Assembly (NCBI RefSeq): GCF_947286155.1
Contig: NZ_CAMYPD010000002.1
Coordinates: 49,425-113,424, forward strand
Reading direction: 5' to 3'
Source: an uncultured Tessaracoccus sp.
Lineage (GTDB): Bacteria > Actinomycetota > Actinomycetes > Propionibacteriales > Propionibacteriaceae
Length of the DNA stretch: 64,000 nt
The position numbers were made by a program, and so were the translations under genes. The notes under the pieces were generated by a model. It was not told the DNA's origin. It saw only the letters and a program-made list of their open reading frames with translations, and ran no database searches. Shown one piece after another: positions 1 to 8,691 of the stretch (positions are counted from its first letter, which is position 1; every line of letters starts with the position of its first letter).

Positions 1-1214
1 TCGAGAATGCAGCGCTCGGCGCCGCGCAACCTAGACATCCGCCCGAGCTGCTCCAGCGAAGGCGCGGCAACCTGCTTCGGGTGCACCCCGTTGCCGTCCA
101 CCACACAGCCGACCTCGATGGTGAGGTCATCCGGCAGCTCCGCGACGATGCGCCCGTCCGAGCCTGCACCGTTGGCCACGTTGAGGATCATCTTCTCCGA
201 CGTGTTTGTGGCGATGGCCGTCATGAGCCGCAGCGCTACTTCCTGGTATCCGCCACCGGCGATGTCCTCCTCGCGACGCTCCTCGTCGCGCCCCTCGGCC
301 ATGTAGGTGGCCTCGCGGGTGTGCAGCGCGTCGCGCCACACCTTCAGCGGCGACTCACAGCACTCGGCGCTGGCCGCGTCGTAAAACTCCCGCTGCTGGG
401 CCTGCAGGAACTCGCCACGGGTTTGCCCGGCATCGAGAATGCGGCGGATGGCATCGTCGGTGTGCAGGTAGTAGTAGAGGTACTCGTTCGGCAGGGCGGC
501 CATCTGGCGCACGTAGTCGATACCGATGATGCGCGCTTCCTCGATGCCTTCGATGAGGGCATCGTCGGCGAGCAGCGTGGGCAGAAGATCATCGCCGTCA
601 ATGCGCACCTCACGCAGCCAACCGAGGTGGTTGAGGCCAAGGTAGTCGTACTCGACGTCGGAGACATCCTTGCCAAACGCTCGAGCTACGCGGCGCACCA
701 AACCGATGGGGGTGTCGCAGATGCCGACGACGCGGTGGCCGAGCACCTGCTGCATGGCCTCGGTGACGATGCCAGCGGGGTTGGTGAAGTTGATCACCCA
801 GGCGTTCGGGGCCTCGCGAGCGATCGTCTCCGCAATCCTGCGCATCACAGGGATGGTGCGCAGCGCGTAGGCCAACCCGCCGGGGCCGATCGTTTCCTGG
901 CCGAGCAGCCCGAGGTTCAGGGCGACGCGCTCGTCGACGGTGCGCGCCGCGGTGCCCCCGACGCGAATGGCGGAAAAGACGAAGTCAGCGCCGCGCACGG
1001 CGTCGGTAAGGTCGTTCGTGACGCGCACCGACGTGGCGCCGTCACCGATCTGCGCCGCCATCTCTGCGGTGATGCGCTCAATTACATGCAGGCGGGTGGA
1101 GTCGACGTCGAAGAGCACGACCTCGTCGACATGCATCCCGGTGACTTCCTGCGCCACTGCTTCGTATACGAGCGGCGTGCGGAATCCACCACCGCCAAGG
1201 ATCGCTAGCCTCAT
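1..1214 (-). CDS. GH4 family 6-phospho-beta-glucosidase-like enzyme (3' end cut by window edge)
   Basis: The protein resembles glycoside hydrolase family 4, whose members cleave (usually 6-phospho) glycosides by an NAD+- and Mn2+-dependent redox mechanism. The ATG at 1214 opens a Rossmann-type nucleotide loop (ILGGGGFRTP, residues 5-14). Also visible are NFTNPAG, the metal-site CDTPIG (Cys166) and GLNHLGW (His196), all expected for GH4. About 404 codons are present, so only a short C-terminal piece is missing beyond base 1. The start overlaps the stop of the upstream DeoR gene as ATGA, so the two are one operon. GH4 specificity cannot be read from sequence alone; phospho-beta-glucosidase is the closest match by overall pattern. 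Confidence 0.85.
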   Translation of the reverse strand, partial: MRLAILGGGGFRTPLVYEAVAQEVTGMHVDEVVLFDVDSTRLHVIERITAEMAAQIGDGATSVRVTNDLTDAVRGADFVFSAIRVGGTAARTVDERVALNLGLLGQETIGPGGLAYALRTIPVMRRIAETIAREAPNAWVINFTNPAGIVTEAMQQVLGHRVVGICDTPIGLVRRVARAFGKDVSDVEYDYLGLNHLGWLREVRIDGDDLLPTLLADDALIEGIEEARIIGIDYVRQMAALPNEYLYYYLHTDDAIRRILDAGQTRGEFLQAQQREFYDAASAECCESPLKVWRDALHTREATYMAEGRDEERREEDIAGGGYQEVALRLMTAIATNTSEKMILNVANGAGSDGRIVAELPDDLTIEVGCVVDGNGVHPKQVAAPSLEQLGRMSRLRGAERCIL

Positions 1215-2014
1215 TTCATCTGCTCCTCACTGCGCGCCACGACGAGCGCGGTTTCATCGGGAATCGCCAAGCCTTGCGGCTTCGCGTCGGTTACCAAGTG
1301 GCTAAAAGCGTCCAGCCCGCTCACTCGGAGGAAGCCGGAGCCGGGGAATTTTTCTGCGTCTGCGAGCAGGTACGACGAGCTTGCACAGCGCATCAGTGCT
1401 CGCTTGATGGGCACCTCGCTCGGCGTCGAATCTAGGACGGACCCGTCGTTGGCGACGCCAGCAGTGCCGAGGAACGCCTTGTCAACTCGCATTTGGCTGA
1501 GCATCTGCTCCGCCCAGGTGCCCACCATGGAGCGATAATTCGCACGCAGCAGGCCGCCCACGACGACGAGATCCACCGCTGGGGCTTGCGCCAGGGCCTC
1601 CACCACCGCGAGCGACGCGGTGACCACCGTGAGCGATTTGTCCACCAACACCTGGCACATCGCGGCCACCGTCGTGCCGCTGTCGAGCGCGATGACGTCC
1701 CCATCGTCGACGAGTTGCGCGGCGGCGTGCCCGATGGCGAGCTTGGCATGGGATGCGGACTCGGCCACCTCGCTGAAACTGCGCAGATCGCGCTCAGGTC
1801 GGATAGTGCCCATCGCGTCGCCTGCACCCCCACGAAGGCGGCGCAGCTTGCCGGCTTTGGAGAGCGCGTCGAGGTCGCGACGCACCGTGGCTTCGGAGAC
1901 ACCCAACGCCTCGCACAACTGTTGCACCGTCACGAACCCACGGTCGCGCACGGCGGAGACGATGCGGAGATGTCGGTCTTCGGTGAGCACGCCATAAACG
2001 TAGCATCCAAACAA
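1211..2014 (-). CDS. DeoR-family transcriptional regulator
   Basis: The protein has an N-terminal winged helix-turn-helix typical of DeoR (TVQQLCEALGVSEATVRRDL) followed by a DeoRC sugar-phosphate-sensing domain with the phosphate-loop-like DSGTT segment. It likely represses the divergent sugar-transport operon and its own operon until a phosphorylated sugar binds. The longest frame begins with TTG at 2014; a GTG at 1990 gives the more typical N-terminus (VLTEDRHLRI), and neither has a strong ribosome site. It overlaps the GH4 gene by 4 nt. Family assignment is firm; the effector is inferred from the neighbours. Confidence 0.87.
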   Translation of the reverse strand: MFGCYVYGVLTEDRHLRIVSAVRDRGFVTVQQLCEALGVSEATVRRDLDALSKAGKLRRLRGGAGDAMGTIRPERDLRSFSEVAESASHAKLAIGHAAAQLVDDGDVIALDSGTTVAAMCQVLVDKSLTVVTASLAVVEALAQAPAVDLVVVGGLLRANYRSMVGTWAEQMLSQMRVDKAFLGTAGVANDGSVLDSTPSEVPIKRALMRCASSSYLLADAEKFPGSGFLRVSGLDAFSHLVTDAKPQGLAIPDETALVVARSEEQMK

Positions 2015-2055
2015 GCAACTTCAGTCATTTTTACGAAAAAGGTGGCTGATTCGCT

Positions 2056-2069
2056 CATGTTCTGACATG
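2056..2069. promoter_or_regulatory. Candidate operator in the divergent DeoR / sugar-ABC intergenic region
   Basis: An inverted repeat CATGT-tctg-ACATG lies between the divergent DeoR gene and the sugar-binding-protein gene. Its place suits a regulator-binding site, but the arms are only 5 bp and no second copy was found, so the call is weak. Confidence 0.3.
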
Positions 2070-2148
2070 CTTGGGCAGTAGGACCGGTTTCGCACACTTG
2101 CGCGTTAGCGGCCGAAGTATCAGTGAAGCTACAGGAGAGAAGGACAAC

Positions 2149-3510
2149 ATGCGACGTCGCAAGTTCCTCGTGCTGGGTCTCGCCCCGGCACTTGCAATCG
2201 GCACGCTGTCGGCGTGCGCGCCCGGCAGTGGCGATAACGCCTCGGGCGAGACACCGTCGAAGGCACCCAGCGAAATCAGCACCGACCCAGCCAGCTTGGG
2301 CGATGTCGAGTTGAAGGTATGGGACCAGGAAGTTCGCGGTTCCCAGAACGACGCCCTGGAGGCCCTGAACAAGGCCTTCCAGGAGAAGTACCCCAACATC
2401 AAGATCAAGCGCACCAGCCAGTCGAACGACGACCTGCAGCAGCAGATCGCGCTCGCGCTGTCCGGCAACGACGTGCCCGACGTCGCGCAAGTCAACAACG
2501 CCCGCGGTGACATGGGCCAGTACGTGGCTGCCGGCCAGCTGGTGAACCTCGAGCCCTACGCCGAGGCCTACGGCTGGGCCGACCGCTTCGCTGAGTCCGT
2601 GCTGAGCAAGGTGCGCTACTCCGACGATGCCAAGACCTTCGGTGAAGGCAACCTGTACGGCGTGCCGCAGACCGGTGAGATCGTCGGCCTGTTCTACTCC
2701 AAGAAGAAGCTCGAGCAGCTCGGCATCGAGGCTCCGACGACGTGGGACGAGTACTTCGCCGCGCTCGACAAGGCGAAGGAAGCGGGCGAACAGCCCATGG
2801 TGCTGGGCAACCTCGAGCAATGGCCCGCGCTCCACGTCTTCGGTCCGCTGCAGGCCAACTACGTCTCTTCCGACGAGATCGTGAAGCTCGGCATGGGCAA
2901 CGCGGGCGCCGACTGGACGTCGGATGCCAACAAGGAAGCCATGACGCAGTTCGCCAAGTGGGCGAAGGACGGCTACTTCGGCTCCTCGCCGAACGGCACC
3001 GACTACGACCCGGCCTGGGCGAGCTTCGGCAAGGGCACCGGCGTGTTCCTGCCCGCTGGTAGCTGGGTGGGCGCCGACCTCGAAGCCACCATGAAGGACG
3101 ACCTCGGGTTCATGGCTCCGCCACCCGGCGTCGACGGCAAGCTCGCCACCACCGGTGGCACGGGCATCCCGTTCTCGATTCCTGCCAAGTCGAAGAACGT
3201 CGAGGCGGCTGCGGCCTACATCGACTTCATCACCAGCGACGAGGCCATGAAGATCATCGCCGAGAAGGGCGGCATGCCCGTGAACAACACGGCCGAGCTC
3301 GCGCCGGACTCGGGCGTGCAGCACGACATCTTCACCGCCTTCGACAAGGTTTCCTCCGAAGGCACCCTGCTGCCGTACCTTGACTACGCGACTCCGAGCT
3401 TCGCGGACACCGCTGGCCAGGGCCTCCAGGAGGCGCTGGGCGGACAGAAGTCTCCCGAAGACGTGCTCCAGTCTTTCCAGGACGACTACTCGAAGTTCGT
3501 GGGTGAGTAA
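2149..3510 (+). CDS. Sugar ABC transporter substrate-binding lipoprotein
   Basis: This is an extracellular solute-binding protein of the family 1 carbohydrate type, about 453 residues. The start is the ATG at 2149 because a purine-rich ribosome site (aggagagaagg) ends 6 nt before it; the frame is open further upstream but without support. The N-terminus MRRRKF, a hydrophobic segment and lipobox LSAC (Cys23) predict a lipoprotein anchored outside the membrane. The mature part carries typical motifs such as VWDQEVRGSQ and GGTGIPFSIPAKSKN. Two permease genes follow 3 nt after the stop, so this is the first gene of the import operon. The ligand is probably a beta-glucoside, inferred from the divergent GH4 gene. 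Confidence 0.92.
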   Translation: MRRRKFLVLGLAPALAIGTLSACAPGSGDNASGETPSKAPSEISTDPASLGDVELKVWDQEVRGSQNDALEALNKAFQEKYPNIKIKRTSQSNDDLQQQIALALSGNDVPDVAQVNNARGDMGQYVAAGQLVNLEPYAEAYGWADRFAESVLSKVRYSDDAKTFGEGNLYGVPQTGEIVGLFYSKKKLEQLGIEAPTTWDEYFAALDKAKEAGEQPMVLGNLEQWPALHVFGPLQANYVSSDEIVKLGMGNAGADWTSDANKEAMTQFAKWAKDGYFGSSPNGTDYDPAWASFGKGTGVFLPAGSWVGADLEATMKDDLGFMAPPPGVDGKLATTGGTGIPFSIPAKSKNVEAAAAYIDFITSDEAMKIIAEKGGMPVNNTAELAPDSGVQHDIFTAFDKVSSEGTLLPYLDYATPSFADTAGQGLQEALGGQKSPEDVLQSFQDDYSKFVGE

Positions 3511-3513
3511 CTG

Positions 3514-4416
3514 ATGTCGAAGAAGGGTCGGGAGCGGCCGTCGGCAGTGGTACGAGGGCGGTGGACGCCGTACCTCTACCTGCTCCCGGCCCTCCTCATT
3601 TACGGAGGATTCCTGCTCTACCCCGTGGTGCGGACTGCCCAGTTCTCGCTGTATGAGTGGAGCGGATTCGGGCCGGCCACCTTCGTCGGGCTCGACAACT
3701 ACACGTCGCTCGTGACCGATCAGCGGTTCCTCGCCGCCATCAGCCACGCGTTCTACCTCATCTTGTTCTACGCCATCCTGCCGCTCATCGTCGGCCTGAT
3801 CCTGGCCGCCATCCTCCGACGGGGCAACGTGCGCGGGATGGGTGTGTACCGGGTACTCATTTTCGTGCCGCAGGTGATTGCGCTCGTCGTGGTCGCCGTC
3901 GCGTGGCGCCAGATCTACACCCCCAACGGCACGCTCAACTCCATGCTCGGCTGGATCGGAATCGAATCGGACATCGGCTGGTTGGGCGATCCGAATCTCG
4001 CGCTCACCGCCGTCGGCATCATCGGGTTCTGGCTCGAAACTGGCCTCGTGATGTTGCTGCTGCTGGCGGGCATGAACCGCATCCCCGGCGAGCTGTACGA
4101 GGCTGCCCGCCTCGACGGCGCCGGTCCGATCAGTGAGTTCTTCGGCATCACGCTGCCCGCGGTTCGCCCTGAGATCGCCACCTCGCTCGTGCTCACCATC
4201 ATCGCCGCGCTCAAGACCTTCGACCTGGTGTACATGACCACCAGCGGCGGCCCAGGCACTGCGACGACGGTGCCCAGCTACGAGGTGTACAACCGCGCCT
4301 TCCAGCTCAAGCAGGTGGGTTCCGCGTCAGCCGTGGCAGTGTTCCTCACCGTGATGGTGTTCTGCATCAACATCGTGGTGAACCGCATCGGCGAAGAAAA
4401 GAAGGTGTCGCGATGA
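3514..4416 (+). CDS. Sugar ABC transporter permease, MalF/UgpA-type
   Basis: A 300-residue inner-membrane protein with about six hydrophobic segments and the binding-protein-dependent permease EAA loop (EAARLDGAGPISEFFGITLP) near residue 195, which contacts the ATPase. It lies between the binding protein and the second permease and overlaps the latter by ATGA. No ATPase gene occurs in this operon, so an ATP-binding subunit encoded elsewhere, as with the shared MsiK ATPase of other actinobacteria, is inferred. Confidence 0.92.
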   Translation: MSKKGRERPSAVVRGRWTPYLYLLPALLIYGGFLLYPVVRTAQFSLYEWSGFGPATFVGLDNYTSLVTDQRFLAAISHAFYLILFYAILPLIVGLILAAILRRGNVRGMGVYRVLIFVPQVIALVVVAVAWRQIYTPNGTLNSMLGWIGIESDIGWLGDPNLALTAVGIIGFWLETGLVMLLLLAGMNRIPGELYEAARLDGAGPISEFFGITLPAVRPEIATSLVLTIIAALKTFDLVYMTTSGGPGTATTVPSYEVYNRAFQLKQVGSASAVAVFLTVMVFCINIVVNRIGEEKKVSR

Positions 4417-5222
4417 AGGTATCCGTCGGTGAGAAAGCCCTCAACTACGTCATTTTGACGCTCTTCAGCCTGTTCGCCATCTTCCCGATCATAACCATCG
4501 TGCTGACGGCCCTGTCGCCGCAGCTGGGCGTCTCGGAGCCCGGCCCGCACTGGCACAACATCGTCGACGCCTGGAACCAGGGCGCGTTCGGCCCAGCGCT
4601 GCTGCGTTCGCTCGCCGTCGCAGGCTTCGTGGTGCCCGTCGCGCTCGTGCTCTCGATTCTGGCTGGCTACGCCTTCGGCACCATGCGTTTCCGGGGCTCG
4701 ACGATCCTGTTCTACCTCTTCCTATTCGGCATGATGGTGCCCGCTGAGGCCATCATCATCCCCCTGTTCTACGACCTGCGCTCCATGCAGCTCACCGACA
4801 CACTCTGGGCGGTGGCCATGCCACAGGTTGCCCAGTCCATCGCGTTCGGCACGTTCTGGATGCGCGCCCAGTTCCGCGCCATGCCGAGGAGCTTGCTCGA
4901 AGCCGCCGCGATCGACCACTGCTCCGGCTTCACCGCGCTGCGCAAGGTGTTCGTCCCTCCCGCCACGGGCTCCATCGCCACCGTCACGGTGCTCATGTTC
5001 ATGTGGACATGGAACGAGTTCATGATTCCGCTGGTCATGTCGCCGGGTGCTGAGTGGCGCACGGCACCGCTCGGCCTATCCGTGTTCAAGGGCCAGTACA
5101 CCGCCGACGGCGCGCTCATGGCGGCGGCTGGACTCATCATTGCCGCGCCCATCGTCGTGGTGTTCCTGATGCTGCAGCGGTACTTCATTGACGGCATGTT
5201 GGAAGGATCTGCAAAAGAATGA
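4413..5222 (+). CDS. Sugar ABC transporter permease, MalG/UgpE-type
   Basis: A 269-residue membrane protein forming the second half of the translocation pore. It has six predicted membrane segments and the EAA motif (EAAAIDHCSGFTALRKVFVP) near residue 160. The start overlaps the previous permease stop (ATGA at 4413), and its end overlaps the kinase gene by 4 nt, so translation of all four genes is probably coupled. The length and motif order are usual for the family. Confidence 0.92.
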   Translation: MKVSVGEKALNYVILTLFSLFAIFPIITIVLTALSPQLGVSEPGPHWHNIVDAWNQGAFGPALLRSLAVAGFVVPVALVLSILAGYAFGTMRFRGSTILFYLFLFGMMVPAEAIIIPLFYDLRSMQLTDTLWAVAMPQVAQSIAFGTFWMRAQFRAMPRSLLEAAAIDHCSGFTALRKVFVPPATGSIATVTVLMFMWTWNEFMIPLVMSPGAEWRTAPLGLSVFKGQYTADGALMAAAGLIIAAPIVVVFLMLQRYFIDGMLEGSAKE

Positions 5223-6346
5223 CCGACCACGAACACCTCGACGACTTCTGCGAGCACTGCTGGAATTGGGACCCGCTGCGGGCCACCCGAACCCCCGACG
5301 ATCCCCCACTCGACGTGCTCAGCACCGGCACCGTCTTCTTCGACCTCATCTTCACGGGGTTGAGCCGGATGCCGAAGCCGGGCGAGGAGCTGTACACGTC
5401 AGGAATGGGGTCGTGCCCAGGCGGCATCGCGAACCTCGCTACCGCGCTCGCGCGCCTCGGCCTGCGCACCGGGCTCGTCGCGGGCTTCGGCGACGATGCC
5501 TACGCCGATTGGCTGTGGGAGACCCTGTCCGACGGGGAAGGCATCGATCTGTCGTCGTCGCCGCGGTTCGAGCATTTCCATTCCGCCACGACGGTGGCGA
5601 TGACCGTCGACGACGACCGCGCCATGGTCACACACATGCACGAGCTTCCTGCTCCGCTCGAGCCCTACATCCTGGGCGCCCCGCAGGCTCGGGCCGCGGT
5701 GCTGGACCTGGCCGGCGAGACGTCGTGGTGGCCCGCGCTGGCCGCCCGCGGCACGTTGCTGTTCGCTGACATCGGCTACGACGACACGGGCAAGTGGGAT
5801 CTGTCGGCGCTCGAGCCGTTGCGCCACTGCCACGCGTTCACCCCCAACGCGGTGGAGGCCATGCACTACACCCGCACAGACTCCCCCACCCGGGCGGTGC
5901 GGAAGATCGCCGAGCTCGTGCCGTTCGCCGTCGTCACCGACGGTGTTGCCGGCGCGTACGCCATCGACCAAACCACCGGCGAGGAGGCGTACTGCCCCGC
6001 GGTGGCCACCGAAGCCATCGACGCCACCGGCGCGGGCGACGTGTTCGCGTCGGGGCTCGTGCTGGGCACGCTGGCCGGCTGGACGCTCGAGCACCGGCTA
6101 CGCTTCGCGGCGCTGTGCTCGTCGCTGGCGGTGCAGCAGTTTGGTGGCTCGCTGGCGGCGCCAGGCTGGGGCGATATTTCCGACTGGTGGCGCTGCCTGC
6201 TCGCCCGCGCCGAGGGCGGCGACCTGAAGGCGGAGTACATCCGCCACGACTACGCCTTCCTCGCCGACGTCATCCCGAGCCACGAGGTGGCCGGCGTCCG
6301 GAGGGCGGAGGGCACGTTCGCACTCCACTCCGACCTCCACGACTGA
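5219..6346 (+). CDS. PfkB-family carbohydrate kinase
   Basis: A ribokinase/PfkB-fold sugar kinase of 375 residues. The first PfkB signature (GMGSCPGGIANLATALARLG) and the second (DATGAGDVFASG, containing the catalytic Asp and anion hole) are present. The N-terminus has an extra segment with FCEHCWNW, a CxxC pair not usual for the family. It is the last gene of the sugar-import operon, overlapping the permease by ATGA. In this setting it may phosphorylate the imported glycoside or the released sugar; the substrate cannot be read from sequence. The gene ends 6 bp from the convergent purC stop. Confidence 0.88.
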   Translation: MTDHEHLDDFCEHCWNWDPLRATRTPDDPPLDVLSTGTVFFDLIFTGLSRMPKPGEELYTSGMGSCPGGIANLATALARLGLRTGLVAGFGDDAYADWLWETLSDGEGIDLSSSPRFEHFHSATTVAMTVDDDRAMVTHMHELPAPLEPYILGAPQARAAVLDLAGETSWWPALAARGTLLFADIGYDDTGKWDLSALEPLRHCHAFTPNAVEAMHYTRTDSPTRAVRKIAELVPFAVVTDGVAGAYAIDQTTGEEAYCPAVATEAIDATGAGDVFASGLVLGTLAGWTLEHRLRFAALCSSLAVQQFGGSLAAPGWGDISDWWRCLLARAEGGDLKAEYIRHDYAFLADVIPSHEVAGVRRAEGTFALHSDLHD

Positions 6347-6352
6347 GCAGAC

Positions 6353-7246
6353 TCAGACGAACTCGCTTCCGGTGATCCTCCGGTAGGCCTCCAGGTAGCG
6401 TTCGCGCGTGGCGGTGACCACGTCGTCGGGCAGCGCCGGGGGCTCAGAGATACGGTCCCAGTCGGACTCGTGGGTGAGCCAGTCGCGCACAAATTGCTTG
6501 TCGAAGCTGGGGAGCGACGCGCCAGGCTTCCAGGTGTTCGCGTCCCAGAAGCGGGATGAATCTGGGGTGAGTACCTCGTCGGCGAGCACGAGTTCGCCGT
6601 CGCGGAGCCCGAATTCGAGTTTCGTGTCGGCGAGGATGATGCCGCGCTGGGCGGCGATGTTGGCGGCCCGGGAGTAGATAGCTAAGGTGGCGTCGCGCAG
6701 CGAGTTGGCGAGCTCTTCCCCGTGCAGGCGGGCGATGGTGGCGAAGTCGACGTTCTCGTCGTGGTCGCCCAGTTCTGCCTTGATCGCGGGCGTGAAGATG
6801 GGTGCGGGAAGCTTGTCGCCGTCCTGCAGAACGTCGGGCAGCTGGATGCCGCACACGGTGCCCGACGCCTGGTACTCCGCCCAGCCAGAGCCGGTGAGGT
6901 AGCCTCGGGCGACGCATTCAACCGGCACCATGTCGAGACGCTCGACGATCACCGCTCGGCCCGCGACTTCGTCGGGCACTTCGTCGGTGACGAGGTGGTT
7001 TGCGACGTCGGGGAATTGCTTGAACCACCACGAGCTGAGCTGCGTCAGCACCGCACCTTTGTCGGGAATGAGCGTGGGCAGGACGTGGTCGAAGGCCGAG
7101 ATGTTGTCCGTGGCCACCATCAGGACGCAGGGGCGCCCGTCGATGTCGACGTCGTACAGCTCACGCACCTTTCCAGCGTGGCGAAGGGGCAAGCCGAGCG
7201 CTTCCTGGAACTGGTTCACACTCACGATGCTAGTCGCTGCAGGCAC
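6353..7246 (-). CDS. purC: Phosphoribosylaminoimidazole-succinocarboxamide synthase
   Basis: SAICAR synthetase joins aspartate to CAIR with ATP in purine synthesis. The 297-residue product shows the family motifs GKVRELYDV near the N-terminus, ATDNISAFDHVLPTLIPDKG, and VECVARGYLTGSGW, in the usual order. The frame starts with GTG at 7246 (MPAATSIVSVNQF); other in-frame GTG codons a few residues in are possible and no ribosome site decides. The gene stands apart from the other pur genes and is convergent with the sugar kinase, 6 bp away. Confidence 0.96.
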   Translation of the reverse strand: MPAATSIVSVNQFQEALGLPLRHAGKVRELYDVDIDGRPCVLMVATDNISAFDHVLPTLIPDKGAVLTQLSSWWFKQFPDVANHLVTDEVPDEVAGRAVIVERLDMVPVECVARGYLTGSGWAEYQASGTVCGIQLPDVLQDGDKLPAPIFTPAIKAELGDHDENVDFATIARLHGEELANSLRDATLAIYSRAANIAAQRGIILADTKLEFGLRDGELVLADEVLTPDSSRFWDANTWKPGASLPSFDKQFVRDWLTHESDWDRISEPPALPDDVVTATRERYLEAYRRITGSEFV

Positions 7247-7326
7247 GTGCGGTGCGAGAACGGGTAGCTCGTGTTGTCATGCGCGGATGCGGCCGCTGAC
7301 CCCAGTGCTCCCATATTCTCGAAGGT

Positions 7327-7779
7327 ATGCGACATCTTGTTCGGCTCCCGGTGCTGCTCATCGCTGTGTGGGCGGGCCTGGCGTTCACGTTGCTGTTCGG
7401 CGTCGATTGGGGGCTGCAGCAGCTCCTGGCAACGCGCCACCTGCTCGGGGCCGGGGCCGCCGGCGGTCTGATCTGGCTGGCCGGGCTGTTGATTCCTCTC
7501 GAGCACCCGAGGAGAGACCCGCGCTTCGGCACGATGTGGACGATCGTGATGTTCTTGATCGGCATCGTCGGCGGGATTGTCGCCTACCAGGTGACGTACT
7601 TTCTCGGCGCCCCGGAGCAGCAGGAGCACTACACGCTGGCCGACATGGCTGGGATCTTCCTGATTCCAGCCATCATGGCCGGGTGGATCGCTCTCGTCGC
7701 GGCGATCGACCTCACGCTCGTGACGCGCGCCGGGCCTGCACAGCCCATCTCAGCAACACATCGATGGATGCACCGCTGA
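7327..7779 (+). CDS. Small four-helix membrane protein of unknown function
   Basis: A 150-residue protein with about four hydrophobic segments (approximately residues 7-30, 40-57, 70-92 and 108-130) separated by short charged loops (LEHPRRDPRFG). I do not recognise a family. It is divergent from purC, with 80 bp between, and convergent with the RNase HI gene, whose stop lies 9 bp beyond its end. Codon use matches its neighbours, which supports a real gene. Confidence 0.65.
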   Translation: MRHLVRLPVLLIAVWAGLAFTLLFGVDWGLQQLLATRHLLGAGAAGGLIWLAGLLIPLEHPRRDPRFGTMWTIVMFLIGIVGGIVAYQVTYFLGAPEQQEHYTLADMAGIFLIPAIMAGWIALVAAIDLTLVTRAGPAQPISATHRWMHR

Positions 7780-7788
7780 GCTCCGCCG

Positions 7789-8691
7789 TCAGCGCTTCGT
7801 GACCTGCGCGAACCGCAGCTTCCAGCCGTCGCCCGTGCGCTGCCACAGGTTGAATCGCAGCTTGGTGCGCTGCTGCCAGCGCATCCCCACCACCCCGTCG
7901 GCGTACTGATCGATGCCGAGCACCTCGAAGCCCTTGTCATCAAGCGGTTTCCAGGCGCCATACGACGCGTCGATGACCTGCCCGTCGACCGAGTGCGAGA
8001 TCACGTCGGGGTGCAGCAGCTTGCGCAGCTTGGCCTCGTCGGTGCGCACTTCGTCGGAGAGCAGCTTCTTGGTGAGCGCCAACAGCTCGCCCTTGACTCT
8101 GGACGATGCTGTGCCAGGCGTGAGGCTCACGGGCTCCGTTTCGGCCGCGACGGTGAGCAGATCGGGTTCTTCCTCCCGCTGCCCAATCTCGAAGGCCGAC
8201 TCCGACGTGCAGACGGGGGCGCCGTCGAACCCTGGCCCGACGTCGGGGCGACGCCCGGATTGGAATGCTTCGGCGGCAGCGCGGGCTCGCGCGTCGGCGG
8301 CCTCGTTGAGGTGATGCCCCGCGTGACCCTTCACCCACTCGAACGCCACACTGCGGCCGCGCATGGCCTCGTCGATGGCCTTCATGAGCTCAACGTTCTG
8401 GACGGGTTTGCCGTCGGCTTTCTTCCATCCTTTGCGCTTCCAACCGGCCATCCATTTCGTGACTGAGTTGATGACGTACTGCGAGTCGCACAGCACCTTG
8501 AGCGGGCGCGGATCGTTCGCGGTGGACTGCAGCAGTTGCAGCACCGCCATGAGCTCACCCATGTTGTTCGTGCCGCGCTCCCAGCCGCCGGCCGCCCAGC
8601 AGCTATCGTCGATGTACCACGCCCAGCCCGCCGGCCCGGGGTTGCTGAGCGATGACCCGTCGGCGGCAGCTACCAGCTCGTCAGTGGCCAT
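7789..8691 (-). CDS. RNase HI domain fused to an NTF2/DUF4440-like domain
   Basis: The N-terminal 140 residues are an RNase HI, which cuts the RNA strand of RNA-DNA hybrids; the acidic catalytic set is visible in AAADGSSLSNPGPAGW, NMGELMAVLQLL, CDSQYVI and NEAADARAR. After a spacer of roughly 50 residues, the C-terminal 110 residues (from about ELLALTKKLLSDEV to the end) resemble a DUF4440/SnoaL-like fold. The start is taken as ATG at 8691 (MATDELVAA), 11 nt inside the upstream add gene; a longer frame to 8724 is open but overlaps add more. The fused architecture is about twice the usual RNase HI length. Confidence 0.87.
   Translation of the reverse strand: MATDELVAAADGSSLSNPGPAGWAWYIDDSCWAAGGWERGTNNMGELMAVLQLLQSTANDPRPLKVLCDSQYVINSVTKWMAGWKRKGWKKADGKPVQNVELMKAIDEAMRGRSVAFEWVKGHAGHHLNEAADARARAAAEAFQSGRRPDVGPGFDGAPVCTSESAFEIGQREEEPDLLTVAAETEPVSLTPGTASSRVKGELLALTKKLLSDEVRTDEAKLRKLLHPDVISHSVDGQVIDASYGAWKPLDDKGFEVLGIDQYADGVVGMRWQQRTKLRFNLWQRTGDGWKLRFAQVTKR

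Noticed and set aside
81..1208. Long plus-strand open frame opposite the GH4 gene
   Set aside because: Its translation has no family features, while the minus strand has all GH4 motifs; it is a GC-rich shadow.
1930..3747. 605-codon minus-strand open frame
   Set aside because: It lies opposite the binding-protein gene, which has lipobox, ribosome site and family sequence.
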